Source: Acidovorax sp. (GTDB taxonomy: Bacteria > Pseudomonadota > Gammaproteobacteria > Burkholderiales > Burkholderiaceae_C). From it: 61,408 nt of DNA. Of this stretch, positions 52,223 through 60,898 are shown in pieces. The first letter of the stretch is position 1. Each line of letters starts with the position of its first letter. The notes beneath the pieces are model-generated. The model saw only the letters and a list, made by a program, of their open reading frames with translations. It was not told the origin of the DNA and ran no database searches. The stretch is from contig NZ_JADHVT010000010.1 in NCBI RefSeq assembly GCF_016783915.1, positions 1 to 61,408 of the forward strand, in the 5' to 3' direction. The position numbers were made by a program, and so were the translations under genes.

Positions 52223-53377
52223 ATGTCTGATTTAAGTCTTCAACTGCAGCAGGCCGCAAGCCAACTACCAGTTTCGAGCTACTTTGACGATGCGCTGTTC
52301 CAGCGCGAGCTGGAGACCATCTTCCAGCGCGGGCCCCGCTATGTGGGGCATCAATTGGCTGTGCCCAACGCGGGCGACTACTACGCACTGCCCCAGGAGG
52401 GCGAGGGCCGCGCGCTGGTGCGCAACGCCCAGGGCGGTATCGAGCTGGTCTCCAACGTCTGCCGCCACCGGCAGGCGGTCATGCTCAAGGGCAAGGGGTC
52501 GCTGAACACCCAGCAAAAGGGCAGCGCGGGCGGCAACATCGTGTGTCCGCTGCACCGCTGGACGTACAACCCCAAGGGCGAACTGCTGGGCGCACCGCAT
52601 TTCGCGCACGACCCATGCCTGAACCTCAACAACTACAAGCTGCGCGAGTGGAACGGTCTTCTGTTTGAAGACAACGGCTACGACGTTGCGGCGGACCTGG
52701 CCCAGATGGGACCACGCGCCGATCTGGACTTTGACGGCTACGTGCTCGACCACGTGGAGCTGCACGAGTGCAACTACAACTGGAAGACCTTCATCGAGGT
52801 CTATCTGGAGGATTACCACGTCGGGCCCTTCCACCCGGGCCTCGGCAGCTTCGTGACCTGCGACGACCTGCGCTGGGAGTTCGGCAAGAACTACTCCGTG
52901 CAGACCGTGGGCGTGGCCAACCGCCTGGGCAAGGCAGGCAGCCCCGTGTACGAACGCTGGCACGAAGCCCTACTGGCCTACCGCGAGGGCAAGCCGCCCA
53001 AGCATGGCGCCATCTGGCTCACGCTGTACCCGCACATCATGGTGGAGTGGTACCCGCATGTGCTCACCGTGTCCACGCTGCACCCCATCAGCCCGACCAA
53101 GACGCTGAACATGGTGGAGTTCTACTACCCCGAAGAGATCGCTGCGTTCGAGCGCGAGTTCGTCGAGGCACAGAAGGCCGCCTACATGGAGACCTGCATT
53201 GAGGACGATGAGATCGGTGAACGCATGGACGCAGGCCGCAAGGCCCTGATGGCACGCGGCGACAACGAGGTGGGCCCCTACCAGAGCCCCATGGAAGATG
53301 GCATGCAGCACTTCCACGAGTGGTACCGCCAGACCATGGGCGGCGACACCATCGACCCGGCTGCGTCAAAACGCTGA
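52223..53377 (+). CDS. Aromatic ring-hydroxylating (Rieske) oxygenase alpha subunit
   Basis: The 384-residue protein has an N-terminal Rieske [2Fe-2S] domain (CRHR and CPLHRW, residues about 78-113) and a C-terminal catalytic domain. The mononuclear iron motif is EVYLEDYHVGPFHPGL (His-x4-His) with a downstream Asp. No beta subunit, ferredoxin or reductase gene is adjacent, so it must share electron-transfer partners. The substrate is unknown; the subgroup resembles choline/phenylpropionate-type oxygenases. It is preceded by the terminator-like leader at 52125-52155. Confidence 0.9.
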   Translation: MSDLSLQLQQAASQLPVSSYFDDALFQRELETIFQRGPRYVGHQLAVPNAGDYYALPQEGEGRALVRNAQGGIELVSNVCRHRQAVMLKGKGSLNTQQKGSAGGNIVCPLHRWTYNPKGELLGAPHFAHDPCLNLNNYKLREWNGLLFEDNGYDVAADLAQMGPRADLDFDGYVLDHVELHECNYNWKTFIEVYLEDYHVGPFHPGLGSFVTCDDLRWEFGKNYSVQTVGVANRLGKAGSPVYERWHEALLAYREGKPPKHGAIWLTLYPHIMVEWYPHVLTVSTLHPISPTKTLNMVEFYYPEEIAAFEREFVEAQKAAYMETCIEDDEIGERMDAGRKALMARGDNEVGPYQSPMEDGMQHFHEWYRQTMGGDTIDPAASKR

Positions 53378-53432
53378 ATACCGCGGCAAAACCCCGCCAA
53401 TCCGCAGGCCCGCCTGGGCTTGCTCTCATTAC

Positions 53433-53472
53433 AATAGCTGCCAGTGCTTAAAAATAAGCGCTGGCAGCTATT
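53433..53472. repeat. Near-perfect 18-bp-stem hairpin repeat
   Basis: The two 18-nt arms, 53433-53450 (AATAGCTGCCAGTGCTTA) and 53455-53472, pair fully apart from one T-G wobble, with an AAAA loop. It is the most complete member of the dispersed hairpin family in this window. It lies between the Rieske gene and the EamA gene and could end transcription weakly (TTTTCG follows). Confidence 0.75.
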
Positions 53473-53516
53473 TTCGTTTCTGCACCACCCGGTGCTCATC
53501 AAAAGATCACAACCCG

Positions 53517-54428
53517 ATGCAAGCCCTCTGGATGGTGTTGGCCGCGTTTCTTTTTGCCAGCATGGGCGTGTGCGTCAAGATCGCCTCGGACTTCTTCAAC
53601 TCGGCCGAGCTGGTGTGCTACCGGGGGCTGATCGGCATGTTCATCCTCTGGCTACTGTCACGCTCGCAAAAAGTGACGCTAGCCACCCAATACCCCGGCA
53701 TGCACGCCTGGCGCAGCCTGGTGGGGGTGGCGTCGCTGGGCGCCTGGTTCTATGCGATTGCCCACCTGCCGCTGGCCACTGCCATGACGCTCAACTACAT
53801 GAGCAGCGTGTGGATCGCGGCCTTCCTGGTCGGCGGCACGCTGCTGGCCTGGCGCCCCTCTGTGGCAACGCCCCGGCCTGCCCTGCAAGGTCCGCTGGTA
53901 CTCACTGTGCTCACCGGGTTTGTGGGCGTGGTGCTGATGCTGCGCCCTAGCCTGGACCAGAACCAGGCCTTCGCCGGGATGATCGGACTCATGTCCGGCT
54001 TGTCGGCAGCATTTGCCTACATGCAGGTGGTGGCACTGTCGCGCCTGGGCGAGCCTGAGTCGCGCACCGTCTTCTACTTTGCGGTGGGCTCCGCGGTGGC
54101 GGGCGGCGTGGCCATGCTGTTCACCGGCATGTCGGACTGGCCGGGCTGGCAGGCGCTGTGGCTGCTGCCCATCGGCGTGCTGGCTGCAGGCGGGCAGCTG
54201 TGCATGACCCGGGCCTACGCCAGCGCCAAGACCCAGCGCGGCACGCTGGTGGTGGCCAATCTGCAGTATTCGGGCATCGTGTTTGCCGCCGTCTACAGCG
54301 TACTGTTGTTTGGCGACAAGATCCCGCCCATCGGCTGGGTCGGCATGGCCCTCATCGTAGGCAGCGGCATCGTGGCCACCATCTTGCGGGCCCGGGCTGC
54401 GCCCGGCGCACCGGCAGAAGAACATTGA
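53517..54428 (+). CDS. EamA/DMT family transporter
   Basis: The start at 53517 (MQALWMVLAAFLFASMGVCVK) fits the EamA start. The 303-residue protein has ten hydrophobic helices in two repeats, the second beginning LMSGLSAAFAYMQVVALSRLG. The segment ATAMTLNYMSSVWIA is a typical helix-4 pattern. It probably exports a small metabolite; the substrate is unknown. No strong ribosome site is visible. It is followed after 101 bp by the sulfurtransferase gene. Confidence 0.9.
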   Translation: MQALWMVLAAFLFASMGVCVKIASDFFNSAELVCYRGLIGMFILWLLSRSQKVTLATQYPGMHAWRSLVGVASLGAWFYAIAHLPLATAMTLNYMSSVWIAAFLVGGTLLAWRPSVATPRPALQGPLVLTVLTGFVGVVLMLRPSLDQNQAFAGMIGLMSGLSAAFAYMQVVALSRLGEPESRTVFYFAVGSAVAGGVAMLFTGMSDWPGWQALWLLPIGVLAAGGQLCMTRAYASAKTQRGTLVVANLQYSGIVFAAVYSVLLFGDKIPPIGWVGMALIVGSGIVATILRARAAPGAPAEEH

Positions 54429-54529
54429 CCGATACAAAAACCAATGCGCACTGGCGAGGACAGACCCCATCGGGATGGCCACAATGGAGGCCTACCCGTC
54501 CTACAGGTTGCTTCGCACCACCTCTGCCG

Positions 54530-55432
54530 ATGACCACCCACACCACGCTCATCTCTGCCCCCGACCTCCAAGCCCTCATCGCCAGCGGTGCGCCGCTGAT
54601 GGTGTTTGACTGCAGCTTCGAACTCATGCAACCCACGGCTGGCGCGCAGCAATATGCGCAAGCCCATATTCCCGGCGCGGTGTACGCCAACCTCGACAAC
54701 GACCTGAGCGCCAAGCACGGTGCACCCGGCGCCACCGGCACTTTGACGGCGCAGGAGGCCGACCAGCCCGCATCCGGCGGCCGCCACCCGCTGCCCAGCC
54801 GCGAACGTTTTGCCATGTGGCTGTCCAGCGTGGGTTTTGCCAACGGCATGCAGGCCGTGGTGTACGACCGCCAGGGCGCCAACTATTGCGGCCGCCTGTG
54901 GTGGATGCTCAAGTGGGCCGGTCATGACGCCGTGGCCGTGCTCGACGGTGGGCTGCAAGCCTGGCAGGCCGCCGGCGGGGCGGTGAACAGCGGCAAAGAG
55001 CCCGCCCACTTCCAGACCAACTTCCAACTGGGCGCCCCCTTGCGCCAGCTGGCCACGGCCAGCGAGGTGCTTGCGCGCCTGCAGCAGCCCGGACAGACCG
55101 TGATCGACGCCCGTGCAGGTGCCCGCTACCGGGGCGAGGTGGAGCCTCTGGACCCCGTGGCAGGCCATATTCCCGGCGCACTCAACCGACCCTTCGCCGA
55201 AAACATTGGAGCCGACGGCCGCTTCAAACCGGCAGCCACGCTGCGCGCAGAGTTCGACGCCCTGCTGGCAGGCCGCGACCCAGCGACCGTGGTGCACCAG
55301 TGCGGCAGCGGCGTGAGCGCGGTGCCCAATCTTCTGGCCATGGAGATCGCCGGGCTGGGGCACACCGCGCTGTTCGCGGGCAGCTGGAGCGAATGGTGTT
55401 CAGACCCCGCGCGCCCGGTCGAAAAGGGTTGA
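54530..55432 (+). CDS. 3-mercaptopyruvate/thiosulfate sulfurtransferase
   Basis: The 300-residue tandem rhodanese starts MTTHTTLISAPDLQALI. The N domain has AHIPGAVYANLDNDLS, and the C-terminal catalytic domain has HIPGALNRPFAENIG. The active-site loop HQCGSGVSAVPN matches the CGSGV(T/S)A signature of mercaptopyruvate sulfurtransferases rather than the CRKGV of thiosulfate enzymes. It transfers sulfur to acceptors such as thioredoxin or cyanide. It is followed by 326 bp of non-coding sequence before flhD. Confidence 0.9.
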   Translation: MTTHTTLISAPDLQALIASGAPLMVFDCSFELMQPTAGAQQYAQAHIPGAVYANLDNDLSAKHGAPGATGTLTAQEADQPASGGRHPLPSRERFAMWLSSVGFANGMQAVVYDRQGANYCGRLWWMLKWAGHDAVAVLDGGLQAWQAAGGAVNSGKEPAHFQTNFQLGAPLRQLATASEVLARLQQPGQTVIDARAGARYRGEVEPLDPVAGHIPGALNRPFAENIGADGRFKPAATLRAEFDALLAGRDPATVVHQCGSGVSAVPNLLAMEIAGLGHTALFAGSWSEWCSDPARPVEKG

Positions 55433-55758
55433 ACAACCCCAACTGCGGCGTCTAACGAACGCCGCCGGTTGCAAAAGCGCAAAAAAGATGGTTTTGCAGG
55501 CGCTATCAAAACCATGAGCAGAATGCAGGGGCCGGCACCTGTCAGTGCAGCAGGCGCGCCCCCTGAAAAGCGAGCCAATGCCTGATCCGCGTGTAGGGCA
55601 AATTCCTACACGCCCCGCCGCGAAACCAGACACGCGGCACAGCCAAACCCCGACTTAATTTCTGATTGGGGCGGTTTCACAATCCATTTCAACGGATCAC
55701 GCAAAACATGCAGTCAGCAGGCAACGCAAGACCCGGTACTGGAAAAAAGGAAGCTGCC
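55433..55758. promoter_or_regulatory. flhD upstream region with a 9-bp inverted repeat
   Basis: The leader of flhDC holds a perfect inverted repeat GCGTGTAGG-7-CCTACACGC (55589-55613), plus a degenerate dispersed-repeat fragment near 55495-55515. FlhDC expression is normally controlled by several regulators at a long leader, so the repeat is a good operator candidate. An in-frame ATG at 55708 could add 17 residues to FlhD, but AGGAAG sits properly before 55759. Confidence 0.5.
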
Positions 55759-56085
55759 ATGACCAACGAACAAATCCTCGCTGAAATCCGCGAAGCCAAC
55801 CTCACCTACCTGATGCTGGCCCAAACCCTGATCCGTCAGGACAAGGCCGAAGCGGTTTTCCGTCTGGGCATGAACGAAGAGTCTGCCGATATTCTCGCTT
55901 CGCTGTCGGCAGCGCAAGTGATGAAACTGGCCTCCCGCAACACGCTACTTTGCAGCTTCCGCGTGGACGACAACCTGGTGTGGAGCTTGCTGACCAACCA
56001 CTCGGCCAAGAAGGTGGGCAACGACGCCACCAACACCCTGCACGCCAACATCCTGATGGCCAGCCGCGTGTCGGAAGTGCTCTGA
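55759..56085 (+). CDS. flhD: Flagellar transcriptional activator FlhD
   Basis: The start at 55759 (MTNEQILAEIREANLTYLML) is preceded by AGGAAG. The 108-residue protein is the right length for FlhD; RLGMNEESADILASLSAAQVMKLASRNTLLCSFR is family-typical. FlhD pairs with FlhC as FlhD4C2 and turns on class II flagellar operons. It is followed 44 bp later by flhC. No mot or che genes lie next to it, unlike in many betaproteobacteria. Confidence 0.94.
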   Translation: MTNEQILAEIREANLTYLMLAQTLIRQDKAEAVFRLGMNEESADILASLSAAQVMKLASRNTLLCSFRVDDNLVWSLLTNHSAKKVGNDATNTLHANILMASRVSEVL

Positions 56086-56129
56086 AGCACTAGCCCACAG
56101 CGTTGTCCCGTTCTCACCGAAAGCCCGCC

Positions 56130-56693
56130 ATGTCCTCCACGACCACCGCCGCCGCCAAAGCCCCTGTCAAAAGCGTTCTGAACGAGTCCAAGCAGATCGA
56201 ACGCGCAGCCATGCTGATCCAGATGGGCGCCCGCATGCAGGTGCTGGAGTCCGAGACTACGCTGTCGTATGAACGCCTGATCCGGCTGTACAAGGAGATC
56301 GCTGGCAAGTCCCCGTCCAAGGGCCAGCTGCCGTTCTCGACGGACTGGTTTCTGACCTGGCAAGAGAACATCCACAGCTCGCTGTTCCTGAACATCTACG
56401 AATACCTGTCCAAGGGCGTGGACCTGGATTCGGTGGAGCTGCTGACCAAGGCTTACCGCCTGTACAACGAACAGGTGGCCACGGCCGAGATCGAGCCCCT
56501 GCTGTCCTTCACCCGCGCCTGGCGCCTGGTGAAATTTGTGGACGCCGGCATGCTCACGCGCACCAAGTGCAGCCAGTGCAGCGGCCAGTTCGTGACCGAG
56601 CTGTATGAGAACCGCCATTTCACCTGCGGACTGTGCAACCCACCCGCACGTGCCGGCAAGAGCAAGACGGCCGGTGCGCTGATGCTGCATTGA
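56130..56693 (+). CDS. flhC: Flagellar transcriptional activator FlhC
   Basis: The start at 56130 (MSSTTTAAAKAPVKSV). The 187-residue protein has the family's TTLSYERLIRLYKEIAGKSPSKGQLP and FSTDWFLTWQENIHSSLFLN, and a zinc site formed by CSQCSGQF and CGLC (four Cys). It binds DNA in the FlhDC complex to activate flagellar genes. The unit ends at the intrinsic terminator 56775-56802. Confidence 0.95.
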   Translation: MSSTTTAAAKAPVKSVLNESKQIERAAMLIQMGARMQVLESETTLSYERLIRLYKEIAGKSPSKGQLPFSTDWFLTWQENIHSSLFLNIYEYLSKGVDLDSVELLTKAYRLYNEQVATAEIEPLLSFTRAWRLVKFVDAGMLTRTKCSQCSGQFVTELYENRHFTCGLCNPPARAGKSKTAGALMLH

Positions 56694-56723
56694 CACCTTG
56701 GCGTGATTTTTGAGCCAAAAGCG

Positions 56724-56774
56724 CCCGATGCGCTAGTGCATATTGCCCAGCTAGCTATTGATTGGATAGCAAAC
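56724..56774. repeat. Dispersed intergenic repeat fragment
   Basis: The words GCGCTAGTGC and AGCTAGCTATTGATTGGATAGCAAA repeat the vocabulary of the AGCGCT/AGCTAT family (compare 24592-24639 and 29800-29852). It lies between flhC and its terminator. Confidence 0.5.
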
Positions 56775-56802
56775 AAAAAAGGCCCCATTCGGGGCCTTTT
56801 TT
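56775..56802. terminator. Intrinsic terminator after flhC
   Basis: AAAAAAGGCCCC pairs perfectly with GGGGCCTTTTTT around an ATTC loop. It is bidirectional and lies between the convergent flhC and flgO-like genes. Three tandem copies of GCTGTCT (56803-56823) follow immediately. Confidence 0.93.
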
Positions 56803-56823
56803 GCTGTCTGCTGTCTGCTGTCT
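56803..56823. repeat. GCTGTCT x3 tandem repeat
   Basis: Three perfect tandem copies of the 7-bp unit GCTGTCT lie right after the flhC terminator, in non-coding sequence before the FlgO-like gene's stop (56864). They may vary in number between strains. Confidence 0.75.
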
Positions 56824-56863
56824 GCCGATGGAATGTAGTGCAAGGCAGAACACCGAGCCCCCA

Positions 56864-57445
56864 TCAACGCCCGCCAAGCAAGGTGCGCACGTTCTCGTCC
56901 ACCGGCACCGCGTAGTTGTGCGCAGCGATCACTTGATTGCCCACCGGGTTCACCAGCTTGAGGCTGATGTACACGACCGACGCCGACACCGCGTACGTGC
57001 CCACCACCACGGCCTGCGCGTTCTGCGCCTGGCTGACCTCCCGCACCTCGCGCGACAGCAGCAGCTCGCCCTGCTCGCGATGCAGCACCAGGTTGTCACG
57101 CAGCTTCACTTCCGTCACGCGCAGTCCGCGCTGCACCATGCGTCCCGCGATCTGCTCCGAAAAGATGCGCCCCAGCCGCGACGACTCGTTGAGCCGGTCC
57201 ACATTGACCAGGGTGGCCACCAACAGCGGCTGGCTCGCGTCCAGCGGCGCGTTGAGCAGCAAGGCATCCGTTGCCCGGTCGTTCACCTCGATCAGGTCGG
57301 TGCGCGACACGCCACCCGCACTGTTGCCGTAGTAATAGCTGTGGACCGGGTTGGTCGAGCAGCCCTGCAGCGCCAGGGCCGACACCACCACCATGCCCAA
57401 GCACCACGCGGACCTGAGCTTGCCAGGATGGAAACGGCGCATCAT
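56864..57445 (-). CDS. FlgO-like outer-membrane lipoprotein
   Basis: The 193-residue protein has a lipoprotein signal (VSALALQGCSTNP, lipobox LQGC). The FlgO domain is LNESSRLGRIFSEQIAGRMVQRGLRVTEVKLRDNLVLHREQGELLLSREVREV and VVGTYAVSASVVYISLKLVN. FlgO is a flagellar outer-membrane protein in Vibrio needed for normal motility. Next to flhDC that role is attractive, but FlgO-like proteins also occur outside flagella. Its ATG overlaps the stop of the partner lipoprotein gene. Confidence 0.85.
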   Translation of the reverse strand: MMRRFHPGKLRSAWCLGMVVVSALALQGCSTNPVHSYYYGNSAGGVSRTDLIEVNDRATDALLLNAPLDASQPLLVATLVNVDRLNESSRLGRIFSEQIAGRMVQRGLRVTEVKLRDNLVLHREQGELLLSREVREVSQAQNAQAVVVGTYAVSASVVYISLKLVNPVGNQVIAAHNYAVPVDENVRTLLGGR

Positions 57446-58176
57446 GGCGCAACCACCCGCCAGGTTTTAACGGGGGTGGGTGCCGGTGCGGGCACCAAGA
57501 CCTCTGGTTGGTACAGCGCGGCATCTTCCCGCTCGATGTAATACAGGTCTGCGGAACCAGCCAAATAACGGTCACGGCTCTTCAGTGTCGTAGTGATCAG
57601 AACTTCAGTCCGCGTAGGCCCGCCCGCCGCGGCACCTTGCGTGTACAGATGGGCCATGTCCAATGCCAAGCCCGCTCCCACCCCCAGTGCTGTCGCAACG
57701 CCTGGGAGCAAAGTGCGATCCGAATAGTGCACCTTCCAGTCACGCCATACCCCCACGCCGGTCCCGATGAGGGTCCCAGCGATCGGGACAGGGAAATTGG
57801 GCGGAACACCGGCCAGGTGTTGAACCACCTGGGTCTGCACCTCCAGCTCCACCGCAGTAGGAACCGTGGAAAGGACAACGCCGCGGTTCAACAAATGCAC
57901 TGTCAGCAGTTTGAGGAAACCCGCGTTGAAGCTGGATTTGTCCGCCACCGTCACGTGAATGGGGTACTCGCCTGCAGGCCAGGACGCGATCTTCTCGGCA
58001 ACTCGCCCAGCCACATCCCCAGCCAGCACATCCCAGTGGTGCACGGCGCGGGCCTTTTTCTGGCCAGTAGCAGGATAGTTGTCGGCGCGTGGCACGTCCA
58101 GGGTGCCGCAGCCAGCCAGCAGCGTCGCAGCCAGCAGCGGCACAACGGTCGAAATGCGCAGGAGGGAAGATCGCAT
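57442..58176 (-). CDS. Lipoprotein of unknown function paired with FlgO-like protein
   Basis: The 244-residue protein has a lipobox (TLLAGC, Cys at about 23) and a Gly/Ala-rich hydrophobic stretch (IAGTLIGTGVGVW; VATALGVGAGLALDMAHL, residues about 130-190). The sequence is unlike named families I know. Its region GEYPIHVTVADKSSFNAGFLKLLTVHLLNRGVVLS resembles the nucleotide-free fold of FlgO-type proteins. It overlaps the FlgO-like gene by 4 bp, so the two are made together and probably act together at the outer membrane. Confidence 0.75.
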   Translation of the reverse strand: MRSSLLRISTVVPLLAATLLAGCGTLDVPRADNYPATGQKKARAVHHWDVLAGDVAGRVAEKIASWPAGEYPIHVTVADKSSFNAGFLKLLTVHLLNRGVVLSTVPTAVELEVQTQVVQHLAGVPPNFPVPIAGTLIGTGVGVWRDWKVHYSDRTLLPGVATALGVGAGLALDMAHLYTQGAAAGGPTRTEVLITTTLKSRDRYLAGSADLYYIEREDAALYQPEVLVPAPAPTPVKTWRVVAP

Positions 58177-58316
58177 GGAGCCATGTTAGTGGCGCCAGCC
58201 GTCCGTGATCTCCACAACAAAGCCGTCTTTCCCCACCTTAAGCCGCGTTTTCAGCGCTTGGTGACGCCACTACAAGCACTCACAATAGCTGTACACCCAA
58301 CAAACCCCGGAAGACC

Positions 58317-59567
58317 ATGCACACCAAGAACACGACACACCGCCTCGCGTCCCTGCTGGCCTTGACCGCCGCACTGGCTGGCTGCGGTGGCGCGTCCGAC
58401 AAGACTGCCACGCCCGCTCCGCCTTCACCGCCACCGCCGCCACCAGCGGCTACCCCCGTCAGCGTGAGCTTCGTGCAGTCCGCCAACAACGTGCTGGAAC
58501 CCAGTAGTTCGGAACCGCTGTCCGTCAACGTCTCCACGAACGGGAGTACCGCGCCGAACGGCACCGTTGCCACCTTCGCCGTGAACCCCACCACCGCAGG
58601 CACACTGGCCCCTGTGGCACCCACAACGGTAGGAGGTGTCGCCAGCACCACCTTGACGGTCAGCAGCCTGCCTCCAACTGCCACATTTCAGGTGACGGCG
58701 ACCGCCACCAGCAGCGCAAACTCAGCCAGTGACAGCCTGACGTACTACGTGCGCCCTGCTCACAAACCGCTGCAGGTGTTAGTCCCTGCCTATTTCACAG
58801 CCACAGGTACGTCGACCCCTTGGACTACCCTCACGAGCGGCGCGACCAGCTATCCGGATGTGCAGATCACTGCCATTGCCAGCACCAGCAGTGGGGTCCT
58901 GACAGCCACCACGAAAGAGGACACTGACCTGACCACCGCCGTCAAGGCCTTCAGGGCAGTGGCGGGCACCAGCAACCGCGTGATCGGGTATGTGGCGACC
59001 GCATCGAGTAGCGGCGGCACGCTCTCTGTTTCCGACGTCAAGGCCACCATCGACAACTACATCAGGCTGTATCCCAAACTGCTCGATGGTTTTTTTCTGG
59101 ACGGCATGGCCACCGACAGCGCGCGGGTCGCTTACTTCCAGGACATCTACAACTACGTCAAGGGATTGACCTCGGGCATGAGTACCGGCGCCAGCGCTCC
59201 CGGCACCCCTCTCCTGATTGGAAATCCTGGCACCTACCCTGTCCCGGCGTATGCAGCGGTCGCCGATACGCTGGTGACCTACGCAGGCAATGCAGCCGCC
59301 TACCAGAACGTGGATCCCCAACCGTCGAGCACCTGGGTCTACGCCAAGGCCAACACTGCGCAAGCGATGCTGGTGCACTCGGCCAGCACTTGCACGGAGA
59401 TGCAAGCGGCCGTGAAGAATGCGAACCGCCCACGCCTGAACACGGGCATGGTGTACGCCACCAACCTCGCTATCGGCGCTCCTTGGTCGGCCCTGCCCAC
59501 CTATTGGCCGCAGTTGTTGGGCACCGTGGATGCTCTCAACAAGGAACGTACCTTGCCGCTGTGCTGA
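58317..59567 (+). CDS. Spherulation-specific family 4 (GH135-like) lipoprotein with Ig-like domain
   Basis: The 416-residue protein has a lipobox (AALAGCGG), a Pro-rich linker (PAPPSPPPPPPAATP) and an invasin-like beta domain (residues about 45-140: VLEPSSSEPLSVNVSTNGST; GGVASTTLTVSS). A C-terminal spherulin-4 domain follows (LQVLVPAYF; RVIGYVATASS; NYIRLYPKLLDGFFLDGMATDS; LLIGNPGTYPVPAYAAVADTLVTY). Related fungal proteins (Sph3) hydrolyse galactosaminogalactan. Here it may cut an N-acetylgalactosamine-containing surface glycan; this is inference. Confidence 0.82.
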   Translation: MHTKNTTHRLASLLALTAALAGCGGASDKTATPAPPSPPPPPPAATPVSVSFVQSANNVLEPSSSEPLSVNVSTNGSTAPNGTVATFAVNPTTAGTLAPVAPTTVGGVASTTLTVSSLPPTATFQVTATATSSANSASDSLTYYVRPAHKPLQVLVPAYFTATGTSTPWTTLTSGATSYPDVQITAIASTSSGVLTATTKEDTDLTTAVKAFRAVAGTSNRVIGYVATASSSGGTLSVSDVKATIDNYIRLYPKLLDGFFLDGMATDSARVAYFQDIYNYVKGLTSGMSTGASAPGTPLLIGNPGTYPVPAYAAVADTLVTYAGNAAAYQNVDPQPSSTWVYAKANTAQAMLVHSASTCTEMQAAVKNANRPRLNTGMVYATNLAIGAPWSALPTYWPQLLGTVDALNKERTLPLC

Positions 59568-59635
59568 AGACCGTGGGCCATACCAAGCGCTGAACGCCTA
59601 CATGCTTTTGTTGAAGGCCCCCGCACAATCGGCGC

Positions 59636-60898
59636 ATGACGACTGAGCCCACCACTACGCCCTCCCCGGAAGCTCCCCGGGAGGAGGGACCATCAACAGC
59701 TACCCCGATTGGGGACGCTGCCACCCGCGACGGCACTGACGCCCCTGCTGCTGCAGGACACGCTCCAGCAGTCGGCCTCGCGTCCCACGCAGCCCCCCTC
59801 ATGCTCCACATGCCCGTGGACGTGCGCAATCTGTCGCTGGCGCTGTTGGCACTGTTTGCCAGCGTGGCGCTGCTGCATTGGGCCAGTGCGGTATTCATTC
59901 CCATCATGCTCAGCCTCCTCCTGACCATTGCGCTGCGCCCGGCGGTGGAAATGATGGCCCGCTGGCGCATGCCGCGGGCGCTGGGGGCCGGTGTGTTGCT
60001 GGTGGCCATCGTTACCGGGCTGGCCAGCACGGCCTGGTCGCTCAGCGATGGAGCGGCCCAACTGGTGGACTCGGTACCCGTCGCTGCCAAAAAGGTCCGT
60101 GACAACCTCAAGGCCCGCGCGGGTGGCAGCAGCCCGCTGGACACCGTACAAAAAGCGGCCGCCCAGATCGAGCAGGCCGCCAACGAAAACAGTGCCAGCA
60201 GCGCAGCACCTCGGCGGGGGGTGCAGCGGGTGATCGTTGAGCGCACCCCCTTCAACATCCGCGACTACTTGTGGAGCGGCACCATGGGCCTGATGTCAGC
60301 CCTGGGGCAGCTGATGGTGGTGGTGTTTCTGACCTACTTCGCCCTGGCCTCGGGAAACCTGTTTCGCGACAAGCTGCTACGCATCGCCGGCACCAGCCTG
60401 GAGCGGCGCAAGGTCACCATCCATGTGCTGCAGGACATCACCCAGCAGATTCAGCGGTATCTGCTGCTGCAGGTGTTCACCAGCGTATTGGTGGGCCTGG
60501 CCACCGGTACTGCCTACTGGGCACTGGGGCTGGAGAACGCGGCCGTTTGGGGCGTGGTGGCCGCCGTGCTCAACCTCGCGCCGTACATCGGCTCAGCGCT
60601 GGTCACAGGGGCTTCTGCCCTGGTGGCGTTCTTGCAGTTTGGCACGCTGGACATGGCCATGGCCATTGGCGGCGCCTCGCTGGTCATCCACACCCTGATC
60701 GGAAACCTGCTCACCCCCTGGCTCACCAGCCGCACCAGCAGCATGAGCCCCGTGGCCGTGTTCGTCAGCGTTCTGGCCTGGGGCTGGCTGTGGGGGCTGT
60801 GGGGGTTGCTGCTGGGCATCCCGGTGATGATGGCCGTGAAGGCCGTGTGCGACCGCGTGGAAGATCTCAAAGCGGTGGGTGAATTGCTGGGGGACTGA
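59636..60898 (+). CDS. AI-2E family transporter (YdiK/PerM type)
   Basis: The 420-residue membrane protein has about eight hydrophobic helices and a Pro/Ala/Glu-rich N-terminal 50 residues. Family motifs are VFIPIMLSLLLTIALRPAVE, MGLMSALGQLMVVVFLTYFAL, GLENAAVWGVVAAVLNLAPYIGSALV and LLGIPVMMAVKAVCDRVED. The family name comes from autoinducer-2 export, but many members have other or unknown substrates. The N-terminal extension is longer than in most relatives; a start further in is possible. Confidence 0.9.
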   Translation: MTTEPTTTPSPEAPREEGPSTATPIGDAATRDGTDAPAAAGHAPAVGLASHAAPLMLHMPVDVRNLSLALLALFASVALLHWASAVFIPIMLSLLLTIALRPAVEMMARWRMPRALGAGVLLVAIVTGLASTAWSLSDGAAQLVDSVPVAAKKVRDNLKARAGGSSPLDTVQKAAAQIEQAANENSASSAAPRRGVQRVIVERTPFNIRDYLWSGTMGLMSALGQLMVVVFLTYFALASGNLFRDKLLRIAGTSLERRKVTIHVLQDITQQIQRYLLLQVFTSVLVGLATGTAYWALGLENAAVWGVVAAVLNLAPYIGSALVTGASALVAFLQFGTLDMAMAIGGASLVIHTLIGNLLTPWLTSRTSSMSPVAVFVSVLAWGWLWGLWGLLLGIPVMMAVKAVCDRVEDLKAVGELLGD

